The notes under the pieces were generated by a model. It was not told the DNA's origin, did not search any database, and saw only the letters and a program-made list of their open reading frames with translations. Of a stretch of 64,000 nucleotides of DNA, positions 1 through 8,086 are shown in pieces. The translations under genes and the position numbers were made by a program. Numbering within the stretch: the stretch's first letter is position 1; the number at the start of each line of letters is the position of its first letter. This DNA comes from Clostridia bacterium (GTDB lineage Bacteria > Bacillota > Clostridia > Christensenellales > Pumilibacteraceae), in NCBI GenBank assembly GCA_900767465.1, contig CAAGAW010000028.1, positions 62,001 to 126,000 on the forward strand, read 5' to 3'.

Positions 1-1528
1 GAAGGAATACGCCGCCGTCTTTAAGATCGGAAACCATATCGTAACGGGTAACGTACGACTGGTTGTGGCAAGCGACGAAGTCCGCCGAGTCGATAAGGTA
101 GGTGGACTTGATCGGAGTCTTACCGAAACGAAGGTGAGAAATCGTCAGACCGCCCGACTTTTTCGAGTCGTAAGCGAAGTAGCCCTGCGCGTACATATCG
201 GTATGATCGCCGATGATCTTGATGCTGTTTTTGTTTGCGCCGACGGTACCGTCCGAGCCGAGTCCGTAGAACTTGCAGCTGGTAAGTCCCTCGGGAGCGG
301 CGTTGATAAAGCGGTTGACGGTAAGCGAAGTTCCGGTAAGGTCGTCGTTGATGCCGACGGTGAAGTGGTTCTTCGGATTTTTCTTTTCAAGGTTCTCGTA
401 AACCGCGCCGATCATCGACGGGTTAAACTCTTTCGAGCCGAGACCGTATCTGCCGCCAACGACGGTGATACCCGTTCTGCCCTGTTCGGCAAGAGCGGCA
501 ACGACGTCGAGGTAAAGCGGTTCGCCGAGCGAGCCTGCTTCTTTGGTACGGTCGAGTACGGCGATTTTCTTGACCGAAGCGGGGATAGCGTCCACGAAAT
601 CCTTGGCGGAGAAGGGACGGTAAAGTCTTACTTTAAGAAGGCCGACTTTCTTGCCTTCCTTTGCGAGGAAGTCTACGGTTTCTTCCGCGGCTTCGCAGCC
701 CGAGCCCATCATAACGATAATCTCTTCCGCGTCGGGCGCGCCGTAGTACTGATAAATCTCGTACTTTCTGCCGGTAAGTTTGCTTACCTTTTCCATCATC
801 GTCTTGACGATTCCGGGTACGGCTTCGTAGTACTTGTTGGCGGCTTCGCGGTTCTGGAAGTAAATGTCGCCGTTCTGCGCGGTACCCATCTGAACGGGGT
901 GTTCGGGGTTAAGCGCGCGCGACTTGAACGCTCTGATGTCGTCCATGTCGACGAGCGGAAGAATCTCGTCGTAATCGATAACGTCGATTTTGCTTACTTC
1001 GTGGCTGGTGCGGAATCCGTCGAAGAAATGAAGGAACGGAACGCGCGCTTTGAGCGTGGAAAGGTGAGCGACGAGCGCAAGGTCCATAACCTCTTGTACG
1101 GAGTTGGAGGCAAGCATCGCAAAACCGGTCTGACGGCAAGCCATTACGTCGGCGTGATCTCCGAAAATGTTAAGCGCGTGAGCCGCAAGAGCGCGTGCGC
1201 TTACGTGGAATACGGTGGGAAGGAGTTCGCCCGCGATCTTGTACATATTCGGGATCATAAGAAGCAAGCCCTGGCTCGCCGTGTAAGTGGTGGTGAGCGC
1301 GCCCGCTACAAGCGATCCGTGTACCGCGCCCGCTGCGCCGCCCTCGGATTCCATCTCGGCAAGTTTCAGGGTTTGTCCGAACATGTTCTTTCTGCCCTGA
1401 GCCGACCATTCGTCCGCGACCTCTGCCATAGGCGAGGAAGGTGTGATGGGGTAAATGGCCGCTACTTCGCTGAACGCATACGCGATATGCGACGCCGCGG
1501 TATTACCGTCGATTGTCATTTTTTTCAT
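1..1528 (-). CDS. nifJ: pyruvate:ferredoxin (flavodoxin) oxidoreductase, N-terminal part (cut by window edge)
   Basis: This is the first 509 residues of a pyruvate:ferredoxin oxidoreductase, which oxidatively decarboxylates pyruvate to acetyl-CoA and CO2 and passes electrons to ferredoxin in the cytoplasm of anaerobes. The protein opens MKKMTIDGNTAASHIAYAFS, followed by the AIYPITPSSPMAE motif of the pyruvate/TPP-binding domain I and the GLLLMIPNMYKIAGE segment. Later come the transketolase C-like domain and the start of the gamma domain. The start is the ATG at 1528, preceded by GGAGGAC at good spacing; an in-frame ATG lies three codons in. Full-length enzymes are about 1170 residues, so more than half lies beyond base 1. 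A sigma-A promoter 190 bp upstream would give a leader of about 185 nt. Family assignment is secure. Confidence 0.95.
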   Translation of the reverse strand, partial: MKKMTIDGNTAASHIAYAFSEVAAIYPITPSSPMAEVADEWSAQGRKNMFGQTLKLAEMESEGGAAGAVHGSLVAGALTTTYTASQGLLLMIPNMYKIAGELLPTVFHVSARALAAHALNIFGDHADVMACRQTGFAMLASNSVQEVMDLALVAHLSTLKARVPFLHFFDGFRTSHEVSKIDVIDYDEILPLVDMDDIRAFKSRALNPEHPVQMGTAQNGDIYFQNREAANKYYEAVPGIVKTMMEKVSKLTGRKYEIYQYYGAPDAEEIIVMMGSGCEAAEETVDFLAKEGKKVGLLKVRLYRPFSAKDFVDAIPASVKKIAVLDRTKEAGSLGEPLYLDVVAALAEQGRTGITVVGGRYGLGSKEFNPSMIGAVYENLEKKNPKNHFTVGINDDLTGTSLTVNRFINAAPEGLTSCKFYGLGSDGTVGANKNSIKIIGDHTDMYAQGYFAYDSKKSGGLTISHLRFGKTPIKSTYLIDSADFVACHNQSYVTRYDMVSDLKDGGVFL

Positions 1529-1721
1529 AGTTGTCCTCCGGATAATAATTTTTTCAACAGTAATCGTACGTGCGTCCGCTGTCTTTCACGGCGCGAAAAT
1601 TCGTTTATCCGCTTTCGGACGAAAGCGTTTCGACCCCGACGGATTGCCGGTAAAGATGCGATAACGCTCCGTCGGGCGATTTTTGCCCGCGAAAAAAACT
1701 CGCGCACGCGCGTACTAACTT

Positions 1722-1750
1722 ATTATAGACCTTTTAACGGAATTAGTCAA
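1722..1750 (-). promoter_or_regulatory. sigma-A promoter of nifJ
   Basis: On the minus strand TTGACT (1750-1745) and TATAAT (1727-1722) are separated by exactly 17 bp. Transcription would start near 1715, leaving a leader of about 185 nt before the nifJ ATG. Confidence 0.75.
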
Positions 1751-1845
1751 TTATTTTTCGCCCGTATCGCATATAAAATAACGCGTTACGGCGTTTTATA
1801 CGTTGCGCGCGTTTGTAAACGGTACAATCGTACACCAATAAAGCA

Positions 1846-1901
1846 TTGTCATTGCGAGGAGCGATAGCGACGTGGCAATCTCCCGGAAGGGAAGACTTAC
1901 T
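1846..1901 (+). repeat. dispersed intergenic repeat, GTCATTGCGAGGAGCG type
   Basis: Begins GTCATTGCGAGGAGCGATAG and continues through a CGTGGCAATCTC-type segment. The same consensus recurs at 3681 and, diverged, at 27226. It lies in the 806-bp gap 1529-2334, which has the nifJ leader and promoter at one end and otherwise repeat units; I see no gene there. Confidence 0.7.
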
Positions 1902-1947
1902 TTCGTACACGATAATTCTCAATCATGCGAACACGTACAACGATACG

Positions 1948-2096
1948 TCATACTGAGCGGAGCGCGAAGCGCGCAGTCGAGACCAAGGCGGGAGCGAAAC
2001 GTAATAATCGTACACGGACGAAAACCCCTTTCCGTGGGGGATTTCTCCGCTGCGTTCGGACAGTCGTCCTCACTCCGGTCGAAATGACATAGTAAC
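1948..2096. repeat. dispersed intergenic repeats, two units facing each other
   Basis: A forward unit (GTCATACTGAGCGGAGCG, then CAGTCGAGACC) is followed by CGTACACG and an inverted unit (GGGGGATTTCTCC ... GGTCGAAATGACA). The two units share the consensus GTCATTTCGAG...GAGAAATCCCC seen at 2243, 3868, 13899, 16480 and 20888. Confidence 0.7.
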
Positions 2097-2242
2097 CAGA
2101 GCGGGCGGACGAGGAACACCCTACATATCGGTTGAAATGACATAATAACCTATTCGCGGCGAAGCCGTCGGTAGGGCGGAACGCCCTCGTCCCGCCGTAA
2201 CGATTCGACAGAAATGAGAGTATTAAACCAAACGTACACTCT

Positions 2243-2322
2243 TGTCATTTCGAGCGAAGTGGAGAAATCCCCACGACAGAAACGAAAACAATCGTACACG
2301 ATTGCCCCAAATACTTGCCCGC
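2243..2322 (+). repeat. dispersed intergenic repeat with CGTACACG and ACTTGCCCGC modules
   Basis: Reads GTCATTTCGAGCGAAGTGGA, GAAATCCCC, GAAACGAAAACAATCGTACA, then CCCAAATACTTGCCCGC. The same order of modules recurs at 13897-14040, and the last module alone at 35620. The unit ends about 12 bp from the argD stop codon. Confidence 0.75.
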
Positions 2323-2334
2323 AGAGGATCTCTG

Positions 2335-3528
2335 CTATACGTTGGTATTTTTAAAAATTTCGTCTAATTTAACCGCAAATTCGCGGATTTCGTCTTTCGT
2401 AATCGTAAGCGGCGGAAGCAGCCGTATAACGTTTCGTTTCGTGCAGTTTACGAGTATGCCCGCCTCGGCGAGTTGCGCGCCGATATAATTTCCGTTGAGT
2501 TTGTCGGCAAGTTCGATACTTTGCAACAGTCCCTTGCCGCAAATGTCTTTTACAAACTTATACTTGCGGAAATGCGATAGTTCGCCGTCGAGGAATTCGC
2601 CTTTTTCGGCAACTTCGTCGATTAGTCCGTTGCGAAGCCTGTCAACGACGACCGTAGCCGCAACGCACGCGAGTTGGTTTCCGGAAAGGGTGGAGCCGTG
2701 ATCGCCGATTGCAAACGCGTTGGCGACTTCGCCGCGCGCAAGCACCGCCGAAACGGGAACGCCGCCGCCCATACCTTTCGCAACCGTAACGATATCGGGC
2801 TGAAGTCCGTAATGCTCGAAGGCGAACATTTTGCCCGTTCTGCCCATACCCGTCTGAATTTCGTCGAGTATAAACAGCACGTCGCGACTGCGGCACAGCG
2901 CGTATGCGTTTACGAGATAATCGTAAGACGCCGGTCGAACGCAACTGCGGCTCTGGATCACTTCGAGCATAATCGCGCCGACGTCGTCCGTAAGCGCGTC
3001 TTTAAGCGCGTTGATGTCGCCGTACGGCACGTGGCGGAATCCGGGCATCAGCGGCTCGTAAATTTTGTAGTGACTTTCTTGTCCCGTCGCGGTGAGAGTG
3101 GCAAGCGTTCTGCCGTGAAACGACCCGTTTGCCGTCACGATAACGGGACGGTTCTGCCCGCGGCGATTGTAATGTTTGCGTACGAGTTTTATTGCACACT
3201 CGTTAGCCTCCGCGCCGCTGTTGGACAAAAACATCTTGGTAAAAATCGTGCCTTTAAGCATTTTTTCGCACAAGACGGCCTGTTCTTCGTTGTAAAAAAG
3301 GTTGGACGAGTGGATAAGTCTGCCCGCCTGACGGGAAATAGCCGCCGTAAGTTCGGGGTCGTTGTAACCGAGGCTGTTTACGCCTATCCCCGAAACGAAA
3401 TCTATGTATTCTTTTCCGGTCGTATCGTAGAGTCGATTACCTTGACCGTGCGTAAAACACAGGTTCTGCCGACTGAATACGTTCATGTAGTTGCGGCTCG
3501 ATAACTCTTTTATCTTCTTTAAATCCAT
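2335..3528 (-). CDS. argD: acetylornithine aminotransferase (class III PLP aminotransferase)
   Basis: A 397-residue class III pyridoxal-phosphate aminotransferase. In arginine synthesis ArgD moves an amino group from glutamate to N-acetylglutamate semialdehyde. Visible motifs are FVSGIGVNSLGYNDPEL near the N terminus, LSNSGAEANECAIKL (phosphate-binding region), LFILDEIQTGMGRTGKMFA with the PLP aspartate, and TVAKGMGGGVPVSA carrying the Schiff-base lysine. Length is normal for ArgD. The ATG at 3528 follows AGGGGA, and a TTGACT-17-TATAAT promoter lies 36 bp further upstream. No other arginine genes are adjacent, so ornithine or succinylornithine aminotransferase activity cannot be ruled out. 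Flanks on both sides are repeat-filled. Confidence 0.88.
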   Translation of the reverse strand: MDLKKIKELSSRNYMNVFSRQNLCFTHGQGNRLYDTTGKEYIDFVSGIGVNSLGYNDPELTAAISRQAGRLIHSSNLFYNEEQAVLCEKMLKGTIFTKMFLSNSGAEANECAIKLVRKHYNRRGQNRPVIVTANGSFHGRTLATLTATGQESHYKIYEPLMPGFRHVPYGDINALKDALTDDVGAIMLEVIQSRSCVRPASYDYLVNAYALCRSRDVLFILDEIQTGMGRTGKMFAFEHYGLQPDIVTVAKGMGGGVPVSAVLARGEVANAFAIGDHGSTLSGNQLACVAATVVVDRLRNGLIDEVAEKGEFLDGELSHFRKYKFVKDICGKGLLQSIELADKLNGNYIGAQLAEAGILVNCTKRNVIRLLPPLTITKDEIREFAVKLDEIFKNTNV

Positions 3529-3563
3529 CGCGTCCCCTGAATAAAGCCTGATTTCCTTAATAC

Positions 3564-3592
3564 ATTATACGCTTTTTGTCGCGTTTAGTCAA
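3564..3592 (-). promoter_or_regulatory. sigma-A promoter of argD
   Basis: Minus strand TTGACT (3592-3587), 17-bp spacer, TATAAT (3569-3564). The predicted start is near 3557, about 30 nt before the argD ATG. Confidence 0.75.
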
Positions 3593-3676
3593 GCGAAAAT
3601 AACGCCGCCGAATAATGTCGCGCCCGTCCCTGCACACCGATCGAAAAACAAAATAAAACCTCACGCGCGCTCGTAC

Positions 3677-3925
3677 CGCATTGTCATTGCGAGGAGCGCA
3701 AAGCGCGACGTTGCAATTTCGTGGAAACGAAATGCCGCCCACGTACCCGCGCCGATCCGCTTGCTCGCGGCGGCTCACCGCCGTGGCGATCTCACGGAAG
3801 GGGATACGATTGCCGCGTACACTACTAACCCCGAACGCCCGCCCGCGCAGGCTCTGCGCCGTACACGTTGTCATTCGGGGGCGTCAGTCGGAAAAATCCC
3901 CTTCGGTAGAAACGGCACGATGCAT
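3677..3925. repeat. cluster of dispersed intergenic repeat units
   Basis: Three units lie in the 493-bp gap 3529-4021. They are GTCATTGCGAGGAGCGCAAA at 3681, a CGGCTCACCGCCGTGGCGAT segment near 3770, and a TTGTCATTCGGGGGCG...AATCCCC unit at 3868. The remainder of the gap holds the argD promoter and the coat-operon terminator. No gene is evident. Confidence 0.65.
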
Positions 3926-3975
3926 ACCCGCGCCAGCCTACTCGCCAGCGGTGGCTCACCGCCCATCTGACGCGA

Positions 3976-4002
3976 AAAAGGCGGCGATACGAAATCGTCG
4001 CC
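3976..4002 (-). terminator. Rho-independent terminator of the coat-protein operon
   Basis: On the minus strand a GGCGA...TCGCC hairpin (3983-4002) is followed by CTTTTT, 20-45 bp past the stop codon of the CotF-like gene. The stem is short and imperfect. Confidence 0.5.
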
Positions 4003-4021
4003 CGTTCGCGCGTAAAAACAC

Positions 4022-4531
4022 TTACTTTTTGATACTGCCCGAAAATTTCTGTCGGGTCTGTTTTACTTTCTGTACCGGAGCGGGTTCGGTGGGGTACATT
4101 CCGCGTGCGTTCATATAATTGAACGCGTCGAACTGATCCTCGGCGCATTCCGCCATCTGGCAACTTACGATGTCGCGCAGATCCTCCGAAGCAATCTCGC
4201 AAAGCGCGGTGCCGTATAACTTGATCAGCGACTTGTGCGAACCGAGAATATCCGAAATAATGTCGTAATCGGTAAGACGGCAATCGCGTTGCGCTTCGGC
4301 GACAGACCTGCACGCCGCGCGGTTTTTGTTTTGCGCGGATTTCGACTGTGCGGTCTTTCCGTTTGTCCGGTGCGTGCGTTTTGTCGCGGTCGTTCTTCCG
4401 TCGGCGCGTTTTGACGAAGTTGCGGAAGAGCGTGCGGAAGAGGCACGGGTTCCGGTCTGTTTTGCGGCGATTTTCTTTGTCGCGGTCGATTTTTTGTCCG
4501 CGGCGGTTTTCTTTTTGGTTTCGTCAGCCAT
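4022..4531 (-). CDS. CotF-like spore coat protein with Lys/Thr/Ala-rich N-terminal tail
   Basis: A 169-residue protein whose C-terminal half (about residues 85-150: LTDYDIISDILGSHKSLIKL, then YGTALCEIASEDLRDIV and DAFNYMNARGMYPTEPA) matches the helical CotF-type coat family, whose members sit in the spore coat of Bacillota. The first ~75 residues are a low-complexity, strongly basic tail of K, T, A, S and R, reminiscent of histone-H1-like tails. The start is the ATG at 4531 with AAGGAG ahead of it; a longer reading to 4594 has no ribosome site and overlaps the upstream gene. It is probably co-transcribed with the small gene 11 bp upstream. Function of the tail is unknown; it could bind DNA, polyphosphate or acidic coat partners. 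Confidence 0.72.
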   Translation of the reverse strand: MADETKKKTAADKKSTATKKIAAKQTGTRASSARSSATSSKRADGRTTATKRTHRTNGKTAQSKSAQNKNRAACRSVAEAQRDCRLTDYDIISDILGSHKSLIKLYGTALCEIASEDLRDIVSCQMAECAEDQFDAFNYMNARGMYPTEPAPVQKVKQTRQKFSGSIKK

Positions 4532-4542
4532 TAGCGTTCTCC

Positions 4543-4740
4543 TTACTGATGATTGTCGAGATAACTGCACAGCGTGTCGAAACGCGCTTTGCAATCGTCT
4601 GCGTACTTACCGAGTTTGGTTTTCAGTACGGGGTCGGTGCAAGACGCGACGTAATTGCAGCATTTCTTGTAGCAAAGTTGTTCGCTTCCGAGCAATTCGC
4701 CGAGTTCTTGCAAAGTTTTGGTTGTCATTTTCGACGGCAT
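4543..4740 (-). CDS. small helical protein, probably spore-coat associated
   Basis: A 65-residue predicted all-helical protein (MPSKMTTKTLQELGELLGSE ... LCSYLDNHQ) with three cysteines in its central part (CYKKCC) and others further on. It resembles the small proteins often paired with CotF-family genes in Clostridia, but I cannot name a family with certainty. The ATG at 4740 is preceded by a strong AAGGAGG at 6-7 nt. A second ATG four codons in is less well placed. It is the first gene of a two-gene operon with the CotF-like gene 11 bp downstream. Its promoter is not a clear sigma-A site, which would fit control by a sporulation sigma factor; that is inference. Confidence 0.65.
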   Translation of the reverse strand: MPSKMTTKTLQELGELLGSEQLCYKKCCNYVASCTDPVLKTKLGKYADDCKARFDTLCSYLDNHQ

Positions 4741-4831
4741 AAGCGTCCTCCTTAAAATATTTGGATACTAATCATATTGCCACCAAAGCGGAAAATTAAA
4801 CGTATTCGCGCGAAAATTACCGTAAATGCGA

Positions 4832-4860
4832 TTGTCAAAACGCGAGAAAGGTGGTATAAT
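4832..4860 (+). promoter_or_regulatory. sigma-A promoter placing the recX start at the ATG (leaderless)
   Basis: TTGTCA (4832-4837), 17-bp spacer, TATAAT (4855-4860). The recX ATG begins at 4867, only 6 bp past the -10 box, so the expected transcription start coincides with the A of the start codon. No ribosome site exists upstream of the ATG. Confidence 0.75.
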
Positions 4861-4866
4861 TCGGGT

Positions 4867-5502
4867 ATGGCAACGATAACCGACATCACGAAACAAAAGA
4901 AAAAAGGCCGCGTAAACGTCTTTCTCGACGGCGAATTTTATTGCGGTATAGACGAGTTTACTGCGCTCAGCCTCCGCATAGCCGTGGGCAAAGAGTACGA
5001 CGAGGACGAACTGAATGAAATCGTAACCGAATCGGAAAAACGAAGCGCGTTCGATAAAGCCGCAAAATACGTGTCGTTCCGTCCGCGTACCGAGCGCGAA
5101 ATAAAAAAGTATCTTTCGGACAAAGAATACCCGCCCGAAATAGTGGACTACGCCGTGACTAAACTTGCCGAATACGGCTACGTAAACGATTTTCGGTTCT
5201 GCCGCGAATACGTCCGCGCATATTCGGTTAAAGCGGGCGTGAACAAAATCCGCGCCGATCTTATGCGTCTCGGCGCAAAACGCGAGGCGATCGACGAGGC
5301 TCTCGACGAAATCGAAAATCAGTCCGAAGCCGCTTACCGCGCCGCGCAAAAATGGGCGCGAACGCACAAATCTTTCGATGTCCGCAAACTCAAAGCGCAC
5401 CTTTATGCCAAGGGGTTCGAGCCCGACGATATAAATTCGGCAGCCGCCGGAATTGCGGACGAATACGGCAAAGAAACGGAGGACGAAGAATGGTCGGAAT
5501 AG
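4867..5502 (+). CDS. recX: regulatory protein RecX
   Basis: A 211-residue RecX-family protein, which binds RecA filaments and modulates recombination and the SOS response. The all-helical tandem repeats are visible: FDKAAKYVSFRPRTEREIKK, then YLSDKEYPPEIVDYAVTKL with EYGYVNDFRFCREYV, then the INKIRADL-like and GFEPDDI segments. The start is chosen at MATITDITKQKK because it begins the family alignment. A TATAAT box ends 6 bp upstream, which argues for a leaderless transcript. Upstream in-frame codons lie before or within the promoter and have no ribosome site. It overlaps acpS by 13 bp and heads a recX-acpS-nnr operon. Confidence 0.88.
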   Translation: MATITDITKQKKKGRVNVFLDGEFYCGIDEFTALSLRIAVGKEYDEDELNEIVTESEKRSAFDKAAKYVSFRPRTEREIKKYLSDKEYPPEIVDYAVTKLAEYGYVNDFRFCREYVRAYSVKAGVNKIRADLMRLGAKREAIDEALDEIENQSEAAYRAAQKWARTHKSFDVRKLKAHLYAKGFEPDDINSAAAGIADEYGKETEDEEWSE

Positions 5503-5837
5503 ACGTAGTTGCGGTCGACCGCATAAAAAAGGCAATCGGAAACCCGAGGTTTGTCGAACGCGTTTTTACCGAAAACGAATATACGTATTATCAAAATCGC
5601 GACAAAATCGAATCGCTTGCCGGATTTTTCGCCGCCAAAGAAGCGTTTGTAAAGGCATTCGGAATCGGTCTCGATACCGGGCTTTTCCGGGAAATCGAAG
5701 TGTTGCATTCGGAGTCGGGCGCGCCGTATTTTAACCTTAGCGGACGGGCAAGGGAACTTTGCGCGGGCAGAACCGCGTATCTTAGCATAAGCCACGACGG
5801 AGGCGTCGCCGTAGCGGCGGTGAGCGTGGAAAAATGA
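5490..5837 (+). CDS. acpS: holo-[acyl-carrier-protein] synthase
   Basis: A 115-residue AcpS-type phosphopantetheinyl transferase, which moves 4'-phosphopantetheine from CoA to the serine of apo-ACP for fatty acid synthesis. The metal-binding aspartate motif GIDVVAVDRIKKA is at residues 3-15, the second motif LAGFFAAKEAFVKAFG (with E of AAKEA) is mid-protein, and LSISHDGGVAVAAV closes the fold. Length is normal (110-125). The ATG at 5490 has GGAGG 8 nt upstream, inside recX, and the two genes overlap by 13 bp. It overlaps nnr by 4 bp (ATGA). The acpS-nnr pairing is common in Bacillota. Confidence 0.93.
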   Translation: MVGIDVVAVDRIKKAIGNPRFVERVFTENEYTYYQNRDKIESLAGFFAAKEAFVKAFGIGLDTGLFREIEVLHSESGAPYFNLSGRARELCAGRTAYLSISHDGGVAVAAVSVEK

Positions 5838-7282
5838 AAGTCGCGTACGTAGAAAAAATCCGTAATGCCGAAAAAGCCGCCATGCTCGCGGGAATAAGCG
5901 AGGACGAACTGATCATAAGAGCCGCAACCGCGCTCGCGGACAAACTCGAAAAAAATTCGGATAAGGGCAAGATTCTTTGCGTGGCGGGGACGGGAAACAA
6001 CGGAAGCGACGTCCTCGAAGCCGCCTGTATTTTGCACGGCAGAGGAATAAAAGCGGACGTACTCGCGTTCGGCGATCCGACTAACGGATACAACGCCGCC
6101 CGTCGGGAGAAAGCGAAAGAACTCGGACTGAAATTTACGACCGATCCGGGCGGTTATGCCGTCGTTGCGGACGGACTTTTCGGCGTCGGACTTAACCGCG
6201 AAGTCGAGGGCGAGGCAAAAGACCTTATAAATAAGATAAACGCGAGCGGCGCGTACGTTATTTCGGCGGATATTCCGTCCGGACTTTGCGCGGAAAGCGG
6301 CTATCCGCTCGGCGCGGCGACAGAGGCGAACGAAACGGTGTCGTTCATCGCTCTCAAGCCCGGGCATTTGCTCGGCGAAGGACGTAATTATTGCGGTAAA
6401 CTGTCGGTTGCGGACATAGGCGTAAAGTGTGAGGTCGTCGGCTCGGTTACGAGCGAGGACGAGGCGAAACTTCCCGACCGCAAACCCGTGTCGCACAAGG
6501 GCAATTACGGCAGAGTAAAAATAATCGGCGGGTCGGAAACTATGGTCGGCGCGCCTCTTATGAGTTACGAATCTGCAGTCGCCGCGCTGCGTGCGGGCGC
6601 GGGACTAGTCACGCTTTGCGTTCCGCGTTCGCTCGCTCCGGCTTATCAGGCGCGCGTAACCGAAAATACGCTTCGTCTTATGCCGGACAGGGCGGGCAAA
6701 CTCATTTTCGACGAGCCGACGATAAACGAAATCATATCGGACGCAAACGCGGTCGTTTTCGGTAACGGCGCGGGAAAGAGCGAGGATATAGCGAAAATCG
6801 CCGTTTATATCGCCCGTAATTTTTCGGGAACGCTCGTGCTCGACGCGGACGCGCTCAACTCGATCGCCGGCAGAGAAAACGAACTTACCGGGCATAAATG
6901 TAAATTGATTCTCACCCCGCACGTCGGTGAATTCAATCGGCTTTGCGGGAACGATAATGAGGTCTCGCGTCTTAAAAACGTTATAACGTATGCGCAAAAA
7001 CTCGACGCAACGGTGTGTTACAAATCCGCAACCACGGTTATAACCGACGGCAAAAACGTCCGGTTCAATCTTACCGGAACGCCCGCGCTCGCTAAGGGCG
7101 GAAGCGGCGACGTGTTGGCGGGGATAATAGGCGCGTTTTCGTGCGTTATGCCGGCGTTTAATGCGGCGGTCGCCGGGTGTTACCACTTCGGCAAAGCGGG
7201 CGAGAGGGCAGCAAAACGGCTCGGTACGGTTACGAGCGTGCTTGCAGGCGACGTTATAATAGATCTTAAGTACGCGAAATAA
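5834..7282 (+). CDS. nnr: bifunctional NAD(P)H-hydrate epimerase / ADP-dependent NAD(P)H-hydrate dehydratase
   Basis: A 482-residue two-domain metabolite-repair enzyme. The N-terminal YjeF_N epimerase (about 1-205) interconverts R and S forms of hydrated NAD(P)H. The C-terminal ribokinase-like YjeF_C dehydratase (about 215-480) removes water using ADP. Visible motifs are CVAGTGNNGSDVLEAA in the epimerase (usual GNNGGDG, here with S), then HKGNYGRVKIIGGSETMVGA, LTPHVGEFNRL and ALAKGGSGDVLAGIIGAF in the dehydratase. It overlaps acpS by 4 bp and ends at a strong terminator, so it closes the recX operon. In many Clostridia alanine racemase follows here; it is absent, and a MazEF-type pair comes next. 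Confidence 0.92.
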   Translation: MKVAYVEKIRNAEKAAMLAGISEDELIIRAATALADKLEKNSDKGKILCVAGTGNNGSDVLEAACILHGRGIKADVLAFGDPTNGYNAARREKAKELGLKFTTDPGGYAVVADGLFGVGLNREVEGEAKDLINKINASGAYVISADIPSGLCAESGYPLGAATEANETVSFIALKPGHLLGEGRNYCGKLSVADIGVKCEVVGSVTSEDEAKLPDRKPVSHKGNYGRVKIIGGSETMVGAPLMSYESAVAALRAGAGLVTLCVPRSLAPAYQARVTENTLRLMPDRAGKLIFDEPTINEIISDANAVVFGNGAGKSEDIAKIAVYIARNFSGTLVLDADALNSIAGRENELTGHKCKLILTPHVGEFNRLCGNDNEVSRLKNVITYAQKLDATVCYKSATTVITDGKNVRFNLTGTPALAKGGSGDVLAGIIGAFSCVMPAFNAAVAGCYHFGKAGERAAKRLGTVTSVLAGDVIIDLKYAK

Positions 7283-7315
7283 ACGCGGATAAATACTACC
7301 GGGAAAAATTTGCGG

Positions 7316-7349
7316 CGAACGGAAAAACGACATCCGTTCGTCTTTTTTT
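7316..7349 (+). terminator. Rho-independent terminator after nnr
   Basis: Perfect 8-bp stem CGAACGGA (7316-7323) / TCCGTTCG (7333-7340), followed by TCTTTTTTT. It separates the recX-acpS-nnr operon from the toxin-antitoxin pair. Confidence 0.8.
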
Positions 7350-7415
7350 GTACATAATCGCGACCGAAAATATCCATAATAACGGTATAAAGGAGGGAAA
7401 AGAGGGGGATAAATT

Positions 7416-7637
7416 ATGAGTAAATATTTTATAACGCTCACGGACGAAACGGAACGGGCTTTGGTGCGACGCGCTAAAAAAGAGGGCAGAAGCCCCGAGG
7501 AAGTCGCCGAAACGCTTCTTAACGTAATGCTTGTTCCGACGCATAAGATGAAAGTGAAGGAACAGGCGAAAGCCTACGGCGAGTTGAGCGGGCTTGAAAT
7601 CGCAATCGCCGAAAAAGGCACGGACGGAGCGGTATAG
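7416..7637 (+). CDS. MazE-like ribbon-helix-helix antitoxin
   Basis: A 73-residue protein whose first ~40 residues (YFITLTDETERALVRRAKKE, then GRSPEEVAETLLNVML) fit a ribbon-helix-helix DNA-binding fold. The remaining charged tail would be the toxin-binding region. It stands 24 bp upstream of a MazF-family toxin and has a very strong ribosome site (AAAGGAGGG with further G-rich sequence), as expected for an antitoxin made in excess. Antitoxins of this type usually repress their own promoter, though I see no clear operator. The assignment rests mainly on position, size and fold rather than on a conserved motif. Confidence 0.75.
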   Translation: MSKYFITLTDETERALVRRAKKEGRSPEEVAETLLNVMLVPTHKMKVKEQAKAYGELSGLEIAIAEKGTDGAV

Positions 7638-7661
7638 CAAAGCGCAGTAACGGAGTAAGAA

Positions 7662-8009
7662 ATGGAAGTCAGACGCGGAGAAATATATTATGCGGATCTA
7701 AGTCCGGTCGTCGGATCCGAACAGGGCGGCGTTCGTCCCGTACTCGTAATTCAGAACGACGTGGGCAACAAGTATTCGCCCACCGTAGTAGTGTGCGCGG
7801 TTACGAGTCAACTCACCAAAGCGAAACTTCCCACGCACGTCGAACTTGCCTGCGGCAGTAGCGGACTCGCCCGCGATTCGGTCGCTTTGCTGGAACAAAT
7901 CCGGACGATAGACAAACGACGGCTCAAATCGCGCGTCGGCGAAGTGCCGCACGGAGTAATGCAAAGCGTCGATCGGGCGATACTCGTTTCGCTCGGATTC
8001 GTGAAATAG
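7662..8009 (+). CDS. MazF/NdoA (PemK-like) mRNA interferase toxin
   Basis: A 115-residue PemK/MazF family protein, a sequence-specific ribosome-independent endoribonuclease that cleaves mRNA when freed from its antitoxin. The family hallmarks are present: VRRGEIYYADLSPVVGSEQG at the N terminus, GVRPVLVIQNDVGNKYSPT next, then VVVCAVTSQ and the conserved C-terminal LLEQIRTIDKRRLKSRVG. The arginine of VRPVLV and threonine/serine of VTSQ correspond to the catalytic region of NdoA of Bacillus subtilis. Length is typical (112-116). The ATG at 7662 has GGAG about 9 nt upstream, weaker than that of the antitoxin gene. Cleavage specificity cannot be read from the sequence. Confidence 0.93.
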   Translation: MEVRRGEIYYADLSPVVGSEQGGVRPVLVIQNDVGNKYSPTVVVCAVTSQLTKAKLPTHVELACGSSGLARDSVALLEQIRTIDKRRLKSRVGEVPHGVMQSVDRAILVSLGFVK

Positions 8010-8051
8010 AACGAAAAACGGCGCAAAAACCGCCTAAAAACCCTTAAACGG

Positions 8052-8080
8052 TTGACCTTTTTCCTCTGTCGTTGTATAAT
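8052..8080 (+). promoter_or_regulatory. sigma-A promoter giving a leaderless phosphatase-tilS operon transcript
   Basis: TTGACC (8052-8057), 17-bp spacer, TATAAT (8075-8080). The ATG of the phosphatase gene starts at 8087, 6 bp after the -10 box, exactly as for recX. No ribosome site precedes the ATG. Confidence 0.75.
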
Positions 8081-8086
8081 AACGGT

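Noticed and set aside
65..1867. A 600-codon open frame on the plus strand across the first gene
   Set aside because: It is antisense to nifJ, whose minus-strand protein matches the family throughout. The plus-strand product has no recognisable domain and runs into repeat sequence.
7316..8086. A possible mobile or defence island around the MazEF-type pair
   Set aside because: The pair lies between ordinary housekeeping operons with normal composition, and no integrase, repeats or attachment sites flank it.
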